A stretch of 64,000 nt of DNA, taken from Labilibaculum manganireducens (lineage in GTDB: Bacteria > Bacteroidota > Bacteroidia > Bacteroidales > Marinifilaceae). Positions 8,965 through 18,770 of this stretch are shown piece after piece; positions within the stretch are counted from its first letter, which is position 1, and each line of letters begins with the position of its first letter. The stretch is from NCBI RefSeq assembly GCF_002843385.1, contig NZ_MVDE01000028.1, positions 1 through 64,000 on the forward strand, given 5' to 3'. The translations under genes and the position numbers were made by a program. The notes below the pieces were generated by a model, which did not search any database, was not told the DNA's origin, and saw only the letters and a list, made by a program, of their open reading frames with translations.

Positions 8965-10101
8965 CTAATCACCGTTCTCTGACAACTGTTTACTGTTCAT
9001 TGTTTCAATCCATTTCCCTTCAGTTGTCATGAAACGCCTCATTAAATTAGCAGTCATACACGAATGAACCGGCAAAATTCCAATTAAATCTCCAATTACG
9101 AATTCATCGAATAACTCGTCGCTGCAGCGGATAATTCCATGTTCCTGAGACAGGCTTGCTAAATACCCTCCGCCTATAATTTCACTCCATCCATTTTTGG
9201 TAATGCGAACAATACTGCCAAAAAGTTTCGTTCCCTCGTCATCTGCTTCCAAATATTCTTTGGGAAAATGCACTCCACCACCATGAATTACCAATTCGTT
9301 GCGATCAATATTTCTGGCAATAACAGGACAGGCCATCGCCACAGCTATTTGATCCTCATCGCACGATCCCAACACGTATTGCATAATATCGTAAAAGACA
9401 AAATTCCCCGGACGAATTTCATCAATCCCATAAAATTCATCGCTAATACTGCAGGCTGGTGTATCCCCTAAGGATACTTCAAGACCAGGAATTTCTTTTC
9501 GAAAAACATCCTTTAATTCATTTAAATCCAGTAGTGTTTTACTATGGTTCTTGTGTATTTCCTTTTGATCTGAAGCCTGATAATTATGCCCTGTATGAGC
9601 CAAAAAACCCTTGCAGTTTAATTTATCGGATTCATTCATTAAATTTACCAATAAGCGAATAGAACCAGTTGCTTCAGCAGGCATACCTGAGCGCTGAGAA
9701 CCTGTATCAACTTTAATAAATACACCAACAGCATGTTTTAATTCTGATTGCAAAAACGCAATTGTTTCCTGCGATTCAACAACTAAATTCAGCTGAATTT
9801 TTGAAGCTAATTCGTTAATCAAATCAATTTCACGCACATTTACAGCAATAGCAACAGTAATATCTTTCCATCCGTTATTGGCAAAATATTCCGCCATTTG
9901 CATGGATGAAACAGCAATTGAATCTACTCCTCTTTCTTTGAACCACTCACCAATCTCAGCCGATTGATGTGTTTTAAAATGAGGACGCAAACGCGTATTG
10001 GAACGCTTTGCCTTGGCCTGCATTGTTTCAATATTGGCAATGCATTTTGCTTTGTCAAGCAAAAGAGTAGGACGAATTATTTTGGAATCTAAATTTTGCA
10101 T
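8965..10101 (-). CDS. D-threonine-aldolase-like PLP enzyme
   Basis: A PLP-dependent enzyme of the fold-III alanine racemase / D-threonine aldolase family. The N-terminus reads TPTLLLDK-like (PTLLLDKAKCIANI), and the likely PLP lysine sits in RPHFKTHQS near residue 43. A C-terminal metal-binding stretch contains GIIRCSDE and ILPVHSCMTANL, as in D-threonine aldolases. I chose the ATG at 10101 (378 residues); the longer frame to 10131 begins with TTG and adds ten residues without family resemblance. It cleaves or racemises D-beta-hydroxy amino acids; the substrate is unknown. It starts 41 bp after pncB on the same strand. Confidence 0.8.
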   Translation of the reverse strand: MQNLDSKIIRPTLLLDKAKCIANIETMQAKAKRSNTRLRPHFKTHQSAEIGEWFKERGVDSIAVSSMQMAEYFANNGWKDITVAIAVNVREIDLINELASKIQLNLVVESQETIAFLQSELKHAVGVFIKVDTGSQRSGMPAEATGSIRLLVNLMNESDKLNCKGFLAHTGHNYQASDQKEIHKNHSKTLLDLNELKDVFRKEIPGLEVSLGDTPACSISDEFYGIDEIRPGNFVFYDIMQYVLGSCDEDQIAVAMACPVIARNIDRNELVIHGGGVHFPKEYLEADDEGTKLFGSIVRITKNGWSEIIGGGYLASLSQEHGIIRCSDELFDEFVIGDLIGILPVHSCMTANLMRRFMTTEGKWIETMNSKQLSENGD

Positions 10102-10141
10102 CGAAATTAATTTTAAATGGTACTCAATCAAAAAAACAGTG

Positions 10142-11563
10142 CTATTCTCTTATTTTTGATCGTAAATCCATTAAAATATGATCTCTCACACTTAGTATAT
10201 TTTCTGAAAAACCAACTTTATAAATGTGCGGACTAATAAACCGCTTGTGTTCATCAGGCAACTGTGCAAATCGCTTCCTTACATATGCATTTATTTCGAC
10301 CGGAGATTGATTTTCAATTAATATTTCCCCGTTTTCCATCACTTTACTCATAAGCTCTTCGCTCGAAAAGCCCGTTACATAGGTGTGTTTATGGCTGTGA
10401 AAAGGGTGAAACAAGCGATTCGTCGATTCTTCATTCTCTAATAAAATACCATCCCGAAAAAACATTCCATCCTCATCAAAGTAACGAATCACCTTTTTCT
10501 TTCCTGGCATGGTGATTTTTTCAATATTCTCAGATATTTTCAATCTTGGGATTCCATTGTTCTGAACCAATTTATAAACTCCATCTAAAGCTCCGGCATC
10601 TTTTCCTGTAACCAATTCAGTGCCAATTCCATAACCATCAATTTGTGCGCCCTGATCGTTCAAACTTTTAATTACATACTCATTTAGCTGGTTTGATGCG
10701 ATGATTTTCACATATTCCAAACCAGCCTCATTCAACATTTTTCGGGCCTTTTTACTTAAATAGGCCAAATCGCCGCTATCCAAACGAATGCCGATCATTT
10801 TGTATCCTTTTGCTTCTAATTCCTTTGCAACAATTATTGCATTAGGAATACCCGATTTAAGTGTATTGTAAGTATCAACCAGTAAAACAGTACTATCCGG
10901 ATTGATTTCAGCATAACGCCGAAATGCTTCCACTTCGTAATCAAAACTCTGAATCCAGGCATGAGCCTGTGTTCCCGTAAGCGGAATATCGTAATTAAAT
11001 GCACTGTAAACATTCGATGTTGCATTTGCTCCTCCTATCACAGCGGCACGGCTGGCATGTATTCCACCCAAGCCCTGAGCCCTTCGCAATCCAAAATCAG
11101 CAAAATCCTTATCACCAATTACATCTCTTATCCGACAAGCTTTTGTGGCAATTAACGACTGAAAATTCAAATAATTCAGAAGTAAGGTCTCAATTAACTG
11201 AGCTTCGATTATATTTCCTTCGACCCTTACCAAAGGTTCATTTGGGAACACAATTTCCCCTTCTTTCATACTGTAAACAGTGGCAGTAAATTTAAAATCC
11301 TTTAAATACTCCAGAAACTCATCTTTCAATCCTGTTTTCTTCAGAAATTCAATATTTTCTTTACTGTAACTAAAGTTTTTTAATATTTGAAGCAGGTCTT
11401 GCAATCCTGCAAAAATAAGGTAACCACCTTCGTACGGATTAGTTCTGTAATAGTAGTCAAAAACGGTTTGTTCATTTTCCTTACCACTTAAAAAATATCC
11501 CTGAGCCATGGTCAGCTCATAATAATCGGTATACAAGCCTGTATTTTCTGTTAATGTGTCCAT
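10142..11563 (-). CDS. pncB: Nicotinate phosphoribosyltransferase
   Basis: A 473-residue NAD-salvage enzyme that converts nicotinate, PRPP and ATP to nicotinate mononucleotide. Visible signatures are the N-terminal TDYYELTMAQGYFL, FADFGLRRAQG near residues 155-165, the histidine-containing GTQAHAW near residue 197 and the phosphate-binding region IRLDSGDLAYLSKKAR near residue 262. The length fits the long bacterial NAPRTase type. It is probably co-transcribed with the PLP enzyme downstream and diverges from the MFS gene at 11742. Confidence 0.93.
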   Translation of the reverse strand: MDTLTENTGLYTDYYELTMAQGYFLSGKENEQTVFDYYYRTNPYEGGYLIFAGLQDLLQILKNFSYSKENIEFLKKTGLKDEFLEYLKDFKFTATVYSMKEGEIVFPNEPLVRVEGNIIEAQLIETLLLNYLNFQSLIATKACRIRDVIGDKDFADFGLRRAQGLGGIHASRAAVIGGANATSNVYSAFNYDIPLTGTQAHAWIQSFDYEVEAFRRYAEINPDSTVLLVDTYNTLKSGIPNAIIVAKELEAKGYKMIGIRLDSGDLAYLSKKARKMLNEAGLEYVKIIASNQLNEYVIKSLNDQGAQIDGYGIGTELVTGKDAGALDGVYKLVQNNGIPRLKISENIEKITMPGKKKVIRYFDEDGMFFRDGILLENEESTNRLFHPFHSHKHTYVTGFSSEELMSKVMENGEILIENQSPVEINAYVRKRFAQLPDEHKRFISPHIYKVGFSENILSVRDHILMDLRSKIRE

Positions 11564-11664
11564 TGGATTAACTTAAATAAAAATCTTGCTAAAGATAAGT
11601 AATATATGATACTATGCCCAGAAATCTGGAATCGATATGTTTAGATAAAACATGATATCTGCTT

Positions 11665-11695
11665 TTTGTTTCTTTAAGGATTAATCTTACTTTAG
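11665..11695 (+). promoter_or_regulatory. Candidate promoter of the first tandem MFS gene
   Basis: TTTG, 19 bases, then TACTTTAG. This matches the Bacteroidota consensus TTTG-N19-TAnnTTTG with one mismatch, 46 bp before the ATG at 11742. Confidence 0.55.
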
Positions 11696-11741
11696 CACCC
11701 CTTAAACAATTACTCAACTCTAACAGATAAAATAAAAGAAT

Positions 11742-13169
11742 ATGACTGAAGCACTAAGACTGACTCTTCGAGATTCGAAAGCAGCACGATGGGGAGCATT
11801 GGGAATAATTTCCATCACAATGTTTGCAGGTTATTTTTTAACCGATGTAATGTCTCCTTTAAAACCAATGCTGGAATCCGAATTTGCATGGTCAAGTACA
11901 AACTATGGAATATTCACCAGTGCATATGGCTGGTTAAATGTATTTTTGGGAATGCTTATTTTCGGGGGTATCATCCTTGATAAAATGGGGGTTCGCTTTA
12001 CCGGAATTATGTCATCCGGGATTATGGTTTTAGGAGCTGGTATTAAGTATTGGGCTATCACTAATCCAACCTTAGTTACTGACACAACTTTTGGTATTCA
12101 CACTCATGTGTTTATGGCTGCTGTAGGATTTGCCATTTTCGGTGTTGGTGTAGAAATTGCAGGAATTACTGTTTCTAAAATCATTGTAAAATGGTTCAAG
12201 GGAAACGAAATGGCTCTGGCTATGGGAATGCAAATGGCTGTTGCCCGATTGGGAACCATGCTGGCAATTGCAGCTCCTGTTCCATTGGCTACGTATTTTT
12301 CAAGTGTACACACCCAAGTTGTAAACGGTGAACTAGTTGAAAAAATGGGACCAAGCGTATCTGCACCTATTGCTTTTGCATTTGTATTGCTTGTTATTGG
12401 TTTCATCACTTTCTTTATCTATGTATCAATGGATAAAAAACTGGATGCATCACTTGCTGAGTCGAACGGAACTGATAGTGAAGAGCCATTTAAATTCAGC
12501 GATATAGGTCGTATTGTGACCAACAAAGGTTTTTGGTTAATTGCTGTATTGTGTGTATTGTTCTACTCTTCGGTTTTTCCATTCATCAAATATGCATCCG
12601 ATTTAATGGTGAACAAGTATGGTTTAGACCAAAATCTTGCAGGTATTATACCAAGTTTACTGCCATTGGGAACACTATTTCTAACCCCTCTGTTTGGTGG
12701 CGTTTACGATAAAAAAGGCAAAGGAGCTACTATGATGATCATTGGAGCCGTCTTAATATTATTAGTACATGCTGTATTCTCATTACCAATATTAAATTAC
12801 TGGTTTGTTGCAGTTGTTTTGGTAATTATTTTAGGAATTGCATTGTCTTTAGTCCCTTCTGCTATGTGGCCTTCTGTTCCAAAAATCATTCCTGAAAATC
12901 AATTGGGAACCGCTTTTTCATTAATCTTTTGGATTCAAAACTGGGGATTAATGGGGATTCCATTGTTAATTGGATATGTATTGGATCAATCGAATCCTGA
13001 AGTTGCATTAGCAAAAGCTAACGGCACAGCAGTACCATTATACGATTACACAAACCCAATGCTTATTTTTGCAGGACTAGGTTTTCTGGCAATCATTGTT
13101 GGTATGTTATTAAAAATGGAAGATAAGAAAAAAGGTTATGGCTTAGAATTACCAAATATTCAAAAATAG
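11742..13169 (+). CDS. MFS transporter, MFSD1-like, paralogue A
   Basis: A 475-residue permease with twelve predicted membrane helices. It has the MFS loop GGIILDKMGVRFTG after TM2, a second copy in GGVYDKKGKGATMM after TM8, and the late motif ENQLGTAF...QNWGLMG. These features recall the MFSD1-like branch, whose animal member carries dipeptides; this link is from memory and tentative. It shares start (TExLxxTLRDS), loops and C-terminus (KxxYGLELP) with the next gene, so the two are tandem duplicates. A UUCG-loop terminator follows, so each copy appears to be its own transcription unit. Confidence 0.8.
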   Translation: MTEALRLTLRDSKAARWGALGIISITMFAGYFLTDVMSPLKPMLESEFAWSSTNYGIFTSAYGWLNVFLGMLIFGGIILDKMGVRFTGIMSSGIMVLGAGIKYWAITNPTLVTDTTFGIHTHVFMAAVGFAIFGVGVEIAGITVSKIIVKWFKGNEMALAMGMQMAVARLGTMLAIAAPVPLATYFSSVHTQVVNGELVEKMGPSVSAPIAFAFVLLVIGFITFFIYVSMDKKLDASLAESNGTDSEEPFKFSDIGRIVTNKGFWLIAVLCVLFYSSVFPFIKYASDLMVNKYGLDQNLAGIIPSLLPLGTLFLTPLFGGVYDKKGKGATMMIIGAVLILLVHAVFSLPILNYWFVAVVLVIILGIALSLVPSAMWPSVPKIIPENQLGTAFSLIFWIQNWGLMGIPLLIGYVLDQSNPEVALAKANGTAVPLYDYTNPMLIFAGLGFLAIIVGMLLKMEDKKKGYGLELPNIQK

Positions 13170-13190
13170 CCTAAATAGTAAATATCATAT

Positions 13191-13221
13191 AAAAAAAGCT
13201 GTCCTTCGGGACGGCTTTTTT
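13191..13221 (+). terminator. UUCG-loop terminator after MFS paralogue A
   Basis: The stem GCTGTCC with GGACGGC closes a TTCG tetraloop and is flanked by an A run and a T run, 22 bp after the stop codon. Confidence 0.85.
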
Positions 13222-13320
13222 CATATAAGTCCCAATACAGTTTCTGATTTGTTTTTTTATTCATTTATCTTAATTTAGTAACCTCTTAAACCTGAGTTTA
13301 ATTTAAAAAATACAACGAAA

Positions 13321-14865
13321 ATGACAGAAACATTAAAAAGAACGTTGCGCGACTCGTCTGCAATGCGTTGGGCAATGTTAATCCTCCTTTCGGGACTAAC
13401 TTTTAGTACCTACTGGTTTCAGGATTTCTTTTCCGGCTTAAAAGGGCTGATGGAATCGGAAATGGGATTTTCCAGTGAAGAATTTGGTCGGATTCTTGCT
13501 CTAACCACCATTGCCAATATGTTTGGTATGATTATCATTGGAGGTATCATGCTCGACAAATGGGGAATACGGGTTGCAGGTATTGTATTCGGTGGTCTTG
13601 CAGTTCTGGGAGGATCCATTTCCGCATTAGCTGCTTCCGGTTTTTTTGGAACTGAACACGGCACCATGTTAAACATGATTATTGTAGGCCGGGTTCTATT
13701 TGGATCCGGACTTGAAGTTGTTTGTGTTGTAGCAACCAGAACCATTGTAAAATGGTTTAAAGGTTACGATCTTGCCTTGGCGATGGCAATCAATATGGGA
13801 TTTGGCCGATTGGGCAGTGCGATGGGTACAGCTCTTTCTTTAGATATTGGAGGTGGACATGTTTCTCCTGCTGTTACTTTTGCAGCCTCACTTATTGGCT
13901 TAGCCCTTATCATGTTCCTGATTTATACCGTATTTGACATTAAGTTGGATAAACAAGAAAAAGCGAATAGTGATAAAAGTGGCGAAGTTTGTGATCCTGA
14001 AGAAGACTTTAAATTCTCTGATTTAGTTGCATTAATCAAGAACAAATCGTTTTTATACATTGCTCTTCTTTGTGTAACCTTTTATGCTGCCATTTTCCCA
14101 TTTATGCAATATGCTCCTGATTTATTGATAAACAAATTCGGTTTCTCAGAAATATTACCTCAAGCGGGAGAAGTAATTTTATGGGGAAGCAAAGCAATTG
14201 GAGCTTCAAGCGTATATCTTATTTTCTTTTTGTTTGCAATTCTTTTTGCTGTTGTACCTAATAACTTTGAAAATAAACAAACCAGATTTTTATTTAAAAC
14301 GGGAGCGCTGATTGCTTTCTGTGTTTATCTGTTTGTGATGAAAGATATTTTAGCAATTTGGTTAGGAAATGGTGCTAAAACAGCGAGTTTAATCCCTCTT
14401 GGTACAATTATATTCACTCCTATTTTTGGTAATTATGTAGATAAAAAAGGAAAAGCAGCATCCTTAATGATTCTTGGATCATTACTTCTGATTTTTGCTC
14501 ATATCTCTCTATCGATATTAGATAATGTATATATAGCTTATTTTGGATTATTAAGTTTAGGTGTAGCATTCTCTTTAGTACCAGCAGCCATGTGGCCTTC
14601 GGTTGCTAAAATTGTTGCAGAAAACAGATTAGGAACTGCTTACGCTACCATGTTTACCCTTCAAAACTGGGGTTTGGCATTATTCTTTTGGGGAATTGGA
14701 GCACTGCTTGATTTTGTAAATCAAGGAATACCTGAAGGACAACCTAAAGATTATACAATCCCGATTTTGGTATTGGTAGGCTGTGGTGTAATTTCCATTT
14801 TCTTATCATTCTTACTGAAAAAGGCTGACAGAAAACAAAACTATGGTTTGGAATTACCCAGCTAA
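13321..14865 (+). CDS. MFS transporter, MFSD1-like, paralogue B with internal insertion
   Basis: A 514-residue paralogue of the gene upstream. It shares TExLKRTLRDS at the start, GGIMLDKWGIRVAG, VKWFKGYDLALAMAIN, YVDKKGKAASLMI and the C-terminal NYGLELPS. Between the seventh and eighth family helices, about residues 280-355, it carries an extra stretch with two hydrophobic segments (SVYLIFFLFAILFAVV and TGALIAFCVYLFVM) that the first copy lacks. The predicted topology is therefore 14 rather than 12 helices. The substrate is unknown; the insertion argues for divergent function or partner binding. Confidence 0.8.
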   Translation: MTETLKRTLRDSSAMRWAMLILLSGLTFSTYWFQDFFSGLKGLMESEMGFSSEEFGRILALTTIANMFGMIIIGGIMLDKWGIRVAGIVFGGLAVLGGSISALAASGFFGTEHGTMLNMIIVGRVLFGSGLEVVCVVATRTIVKWFKGYDLALAMAINMGFGRLGSAMGTALSLDIGGGHVSPAVTFAASLIGLALIMFLIYTVFDIKLDKQEKANSDKSGEVCDPEEDFKFSDLVALIKNKSFLYIALLCVTFYAAIFPFMQYAPDLLINKFGFSEILPQAGEVILWGSKAIGASSVYLIFFLFAILFAVVPNNFENKQTRFLFKTGALIAFCVYLFVMKDILAIWLGNGAKTASLIPLGTIIFTPIFGNYVDKKGKAASLMILGSLLLIFAHISLSILDNVYIAYFGLLSLGVAFSLVPAAMWPSVAKIVAENRLGTAYATMFTLQNWGLALFFWGIGALLDFVNQGIPEGQPKDYTIPILVLVGCGVISIFLSFLLKKADRKQNYGLELPS

Positions 14866-14896
14866 ACTGGTGATTTTATAAAACCACTTATATATT

Positions 14897-14923
14897 AAAA
14901 GCCGTCCTTTGGACGGCTTTTTT
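14897..14923 (+). terminator. Terminator after MFS paralogue B
   Basis: The stem AAAAGCCGTCC with GGACGGCTTTT has a TTT loop and continues into a T run. Confidence 0.88.
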
Positions 14924-15770
14924 AGTATCCTCTCAGGCGACCTATCTAATCGGGACAGGCTAATCCAGTAATCATGATAACGACTTTTTTTTAATGTGAT
15001 TTTCCGTATGGTTTACACAAGTGACAAATAAGGGCATTAGCGGTTTGAAAACTTAAAATAGGATTCTGTCAGAGCTGTAACCTAACCCCTCGTTTGTTTC
15101 TATAGCGGACACACACCTTTACACTTTTGTGATTTATTAATGAGTACGCAACTTTTCCAAGTAAAGAAAGGATGCCCAAATTTGAGCATCCTTTGTTACC
15201 CCTTATATTTTGGAGCCTTTAGAATTGTTGTCTAGAATTACCACATTGCATCCAACAATTACCAACTAAAAATGTCCGGGAGTTTCCCCTATAGATATTC
15301 CCGAACTTCTGTTAGACAATTATTGGTATCATTGCCTAACAATAAAATCTTGACCCGATTACAAACGCGCTAACTGTTTATTACCTGGAAAAATTATATT
15401 TAATCAAAAGTTAAATTTATTTTTTTCCCATTTTCTAAAATGTTACGAAACAACAAATACGCAACATGATGGTTTTGCTACCTAATTGAAGTCATAAGGG
15501 TAAATAATATGCCGTAACTAATTGAATGTTACGGCATATTAAAGAAAACCAATTAATTATGCTATTAAAACCAAAATCCCGGGACACCACTCCCAATATT
15601 TGGGAAATCATTTAACAAATGATTTCGAATATACAATTACAATCTGCAGGCCAAAATACATATAATTCTGTTTTTCAAATAATTACACGCAATGTAAAGA
15701 TATTTACATCTTTAAAAGTGTACGTATACATCACACACGATGTACGTTTTCGAACAGGCCCAACAACTAC
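14924..15770. other. 850-bp non-coding, hairpin-rich intergenic region
   Basis: No supported ORF lies here. I see several hairpins: 15168-15195 (AAAGGATGC with GCATCCTTT), 15506-15540 (perfect 13-bp stem, 9-nt loop), 15604-15626 (perfect 10-bp stem GAAATCATTT, 3-nt loop) and one around 15691-15709 (ATGTAAA with TTTACAT). Near 14950 is GGGACAGGCTA, shared with the dispersed repeat at 35262 and 59485. The tract may hold small RNAs or eroded repeats; nothing identifies a known RNA family. Confidence 0.5.
15506..15540. repeat. Perfect 13-bp hairpin
   Basis: AATATGCCGTAAC at 15506-15518 pairs exactly with 15528-15540 around the loop TAATTGAAT. There is no T run directly after it, so it is not a typical terminator, and no gene is adjacent. 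Confidence 0.6.
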
Positions 15771-16751
15771 TTATTTAAAAGTTTGATTTCCAGAGCTCGT
15801 TTTTCCATGAACCCATATTTCACCGCTCTTGAGATACAGGTTATCATCTCCTTTACGGTTACCCGCCCTAAGCGATCCTGAGGATGCTGAAAGATCAAAA
15901 CTCAATTGCTCAAAATCATTTAACAAGTTCATGCTAACATCTCCCGAGGTGGCTTTAAAATAGGATTCTCCCAACAAAACCAATCCTTGTCCTCTCAAAT
16001 TACCAGAACTACTGGTTAAATTTAGAATTGTTTTTGAATTAAGAATCCCAACATTTCCCGAAGAAGAAATACTTTTAATTTGCCCTTCCACTTTATCAAA
16101 CTCCTGATTTCCGGACGAGGTTCGGGAAGAAATATCTCCAATCACATTTACCATTTCTATATCGCCTGAGGTTGCATTACATTTTACATTTCCGGCCACT
16201 TTATTATATTCATGATTCCCCGAACTTGATTGCGAGTTTAGGTTCCCTTTGATTTCGTACAAACTAATCTCTCCTGAACTTGTTATCACCTCAAGATCAG
16301 AGATTATATTTTTCACATTCACATCGCCCGAAGAAGCGTGTATTTTGGTGTAATCCGAAGAAATATTCTCACAATAAACATCTCCCGAAGAATTTTTCAC
16401 ATCAATCTCCATTTGTGTTGGGACTAAAAATTTTAATGATGCATCAATATTCCCCCAAGATGTTCTTGGTGATTCTACCCATACTCTCAAAGTGCTCCCT
16501 TCCAACCTGTGATTGATTTTATAAGAACTCCCATTTCTGGATACTCCTTTAATAGTCCCCTCAAATTTTACATCCTCACGATTTTCACCCAACAAGGTAA
16601 CATCACAAAATCTTCCTTCTACAACTATTTTTTTCACACCATCATAATTTGCCTTTTCATCGGCAAATACCGTTTGAGAAAAGGAATTAAGAGAAAACAG
16701 GAACAAGACCAGAAGTAATAGATTCCTTTTAATTAAATTTTGAGTTTTCAT
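15771..16751 (-). CDS. DUF4097 beta-strand-repeat exported protein
   Basis: A 326-residue protein with an N-terminal signal peptide (hydrophobic LLLLVLFLFSLNSFS, cleavage near residue 25). The mature part is a series of about 20-residue repeats built on SSG-[DEN]-[VILH] (SSGDVYCENI, SSGDVNVKNI, SSGEISLYEI, TSGDIEMVNV and more), which should fold as a parallel beta-helix-like solenoid, as in DUF4097/DUF2807 proteins. In Bacteroidota such proteins are periplasmic or surface-associated and often sit near anti-sigma systems, but none is adjacent here. The role is unknown. It diverges from the flavoprotein gene at 16941. Confidence 0.8.
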   Translation of the reverse strand: MKTQNLIKRNLLLLVLFLFSLNSFSQTVFADEKANYDGVKKIVVEGRFCDVTLLGENREDVKFEGTIKGVSRNGSSYKINHRLEGSTLRVWVESPRTSWGNIDASLKFLVPTQMEIDVKNSSGDVYCENISSDYTKIHASSGDVNVKNIISDLEVITSSGEISLYEIKGNLNSQSSSGNHEYNKVAGNVKCNATSGDIEMVNVIGDISSRTSSGNQEFDKVEGQIKSISSSGNVGILNSKTILNLTSSSGNLRGQGLVLLGESYFKATSGDVSMNLLNDFEQLSFDLSASSGSLRAGNRKGDDNLYLKSGEIWVHGKTSSGNQTFK

Positions 16752-16910
16752 TTTATACGGGTTTTAAAAATTGAATTAGTAAATTAATAATCAAGAGCAG
16801 ATTCTCAATCTATTCCTCATGTATTATGAGACGCTCAACCTGCGATAAAAGTTACAAAAAGGAAAGAAATTTGATTTGATCACAATTTAGAATCTTTATA
16901 AATAATTTAT

Positions 16911-16918
16911 TATCTTTG
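16911..16918 (+). promoter_or_regulatory. -7 promoter element TATCTTTG for the flavoprotein gene
   Basis: A perfect TAnnTTTG box lies 22 bp before the ATG at 16941. The upstream box is weak (TTTA at 16886, spacing 21). Confidence 0.55.
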
Positions 16919-16940
16919 CGCCATTAAAATCAAATAATAT

Positions 16941-17612
16941 ATGGAATCAATAACAGAACAAAAAAATAAACTTTCAACCACCATAGTAATTGAGAACAAA
17001 GCAATTGCTCCCGGAGTATTTGTTTTAAAATATAAAAAAGTAAAGAGTTTTACTGCCGGACAGTACATTGGATTAACCACGGATTTAAGTGTAACACCAC
17101 GATTGTACACCATAGCCAGTGGTGAAAACGACGCTGAAGTTCAGGTGTTATACAATTTGAAGGATGATGGCTGGTTAACCCCCAGACTTAGTGAAATTAA
17201 ACCTGGATCAGAACTTTATGTGACAAATCCTGACGGAGATTTTATTGATGATGAATCGCCGGCTTGGTGGATTGCATCGGGAACAGGAATTGCACCTTAT
17301 GCAGCCATGTTTCGCTCAGGTTTACTCAAGAACAAAACCCTTATTCATGGAGGCAGATATGATCATTCTTTCTATTTTGAAAAAGAATTTATTCCTGTTT
17401 TAAAAGAGAATTACATTCGTTGCTGCTCACAAGATAAGGGGGAGGGTTTGTATCATGGAAGATTAACACGATATTTGCAGGATGTAAAGGAACTACCGGA
17501 AAATTGCCGCTTCTTTTTATGCGGCAGTCCTGAAATGGTAGTTGAAGTTCGCGACCTTTTGATTAAACGTGGAGTTGAATACGAAAGAATTGTAGCTGAA
17601 ATTTACTTTTAA
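16941..17612 (+). CDS. Ferredoxin-NADP reductase-like flavoprotein
   Basis: A 223-residue cytosolic oxidoreductase of the FNR superfamily. The FAD-binding beta-barrel (residues 10-100) contains RLYTIAS near residue 55, and the NAD(P)-binding half begins with GTGIAPYAAMFRS near residue 115 and contains FFLCGSPEMV near residue 193. No ferredoxin domain is fused. It probably moves electrons between NAD(P)H and a ferredoxin or flavodoxin. rlmN follows 68 bp downstream on the same strand; RlmN needs a reduced electron donor, so a functional link is conceivable but unproven. Confidence 0.85.
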   Translation: MESITEQKNKLSTTIVIENKAIAPGVFVLKYKKVKSFTAGQYIGLTTDLSVTPRLYTIASGENDAEVQVLYNLKDDGWLTPRLSEIKPGSELYVTNPDGDFIDDESPAWWIASGTGIAPYAAMFRSGLLKNKTLIHGGRYDHSFYFEKEFIPVLKENYIRCCSQDKGEGLYHGRLTRYLQDVKELPENCRFFLCGSPEMVVEVRDLLIKRGVEYERIVAEIYF

Positions 17613-17680
17613 TGCATTTAATTTACATGAAAGCAGACTGAATAAAAATCGTTGCTTTCGTGTAATTATAAAATAGAATA

Positions 17681-18724
17681 ATGGCCAAAGATACCCTTTT
17701 AGGAAAAACACTTGAAGAACTGATTCAAATTGTTACTGAATTAAAGCTTCCCAAATTTACAGCTAAGCAAATTGCCGACTGGTTGTATAAAAAAGACATT
17801 ATCAGTATTGAAGAAATGTCTAACCTTTCGTTGAAGGCAAGAACTGCTTTGCTGGAGAATTACGATCTTGGTATTACTGCATCAACCAAAGTACAGGTTT
17901 CGGTTGATGGCACAAAAAAATACCTTTACCCAACTGCTCATGCTCACAAATTTATAGAAACCGCTTACATTCCGGATCAGAAACGAAATACACTTTGCGT
18001 TTCTTCTCAGGTTGGCTGTAAAATGGGTTGTTTGTTTTGCATGACCGGCAAACAAGGATTTCAGGGACAATTATCAAGCGGCGAAATTATCAATCAAATA
18101 AGGAGTTTGCCCGAAAGAGAAAATTTAAGCAATATTGTTTACATGGGAATGGGAGAACCTTTGGATAATGTTCCTGAACTGATGAAATCCCTGGAGATTC
18201 TAACCTCGGATTATGGAATGGCTATGAGCCCAAGAAGGATCACCGTGTCTACAATTGGAATAATTCCTGGGATGATTGAATTTCTTAACCACAGCGAATG
18301 TCATTTGGCTGTTAGTCTGCATACTCCTTTCGAAGATGAAAGAAAAAAATTGATGCCGGTTCAAAATGTATATCCAATAAAAGATGTATTGAAAATAATT
18401 CGTGATTTTGATTTTGGTCTTCAGCGCAGAATTTCTTTCGAATACATCATGTTTAAAGGAATTAACGATACGCCCCGTCATGTAAAAGAGCTTTGCCGGA
18501 TTTTGGATGGAATTAAATGCAGAATCAATTTGATTCGTTTTCACCCAATTCCAGATACTCCACTTGACGGATCTGATGATGCAACGATGGAAGATTTTAA
18601 AGAGCAGCTAACGAAAAAAGGAATTACAACAACGATCAGAAGATCGAGAGGACTTGATATTTTTGCGGCCTGCGGTTTACTTTCTACAAAAGAACTGGTG
18701 AAAAGACAAGAAGAAGATTTCTAA
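17681..18724 (+). CDS. rlmN: 23S rRNA A2503 / tRNA A37 C2-methyltransferase RlmN
   Basis: A 347-residue radical SAM methyltransferase that methylates C2 of adenosine 2503 of 23S rRNA and A37 of some tRNAs. The 4Fe-4S motif is C113-x3-C117-x2-C120 (CKMGCLFC), followed by MTGKQGF. The C-terminal methyl-handling cysteine is at residue 331 in FAACGLL. GMGEPLDN and the RRITVSTIGI segment are also typical. It lies 68 bp after the flavoprotein gene and ends in a strong bidirectional terminator. Confidence 0.95.
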   Translation: MAKDTLLGKTLEELIQIVTELKLPKFTAKQIADWLYKKDIISIEEMSNLSLKARTALLENYDLGITASTKVQVSVDGTKKYLYPTAHAHKFIETAYIPDQKRNTLCVSSQVGCKMGCLFCMTGKQGFQGQLSSGEIINQIRSLPERENLSNIVYMGMGEPLDNVPELMKSLEILTSDYGMAMSPRRITVSTIGIIPGMIEFLNHSECHLAVSLHTPFEDERKKLMPVQNVYPIKDVLKIIRDFDFGLQRRISFEYIMFKGINDTPRHVKELCRILDGIKCRINLIRFHPIPDTPLDGSDDATMEDFKEQLTKKGITTTIRRSRGLDIFAACGLLSTKELVKRQEEDF

Positions 18725-18760
18725 AAAAAAATCCTGCTTAAATAAAGCAGGATTTTTTTT
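18723..18760. terminator. Bidirectional terminator between rlmN and the LacI gene
   Basis: The stem ATCCTGCTT (18731-18739) with AAGCAGGAT (18745-18753) is flanked by A and T runs, so it can end both convergent transcripts. Confidence 0.88.
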
Positions 18761-18770
18761 ATCTATATTT

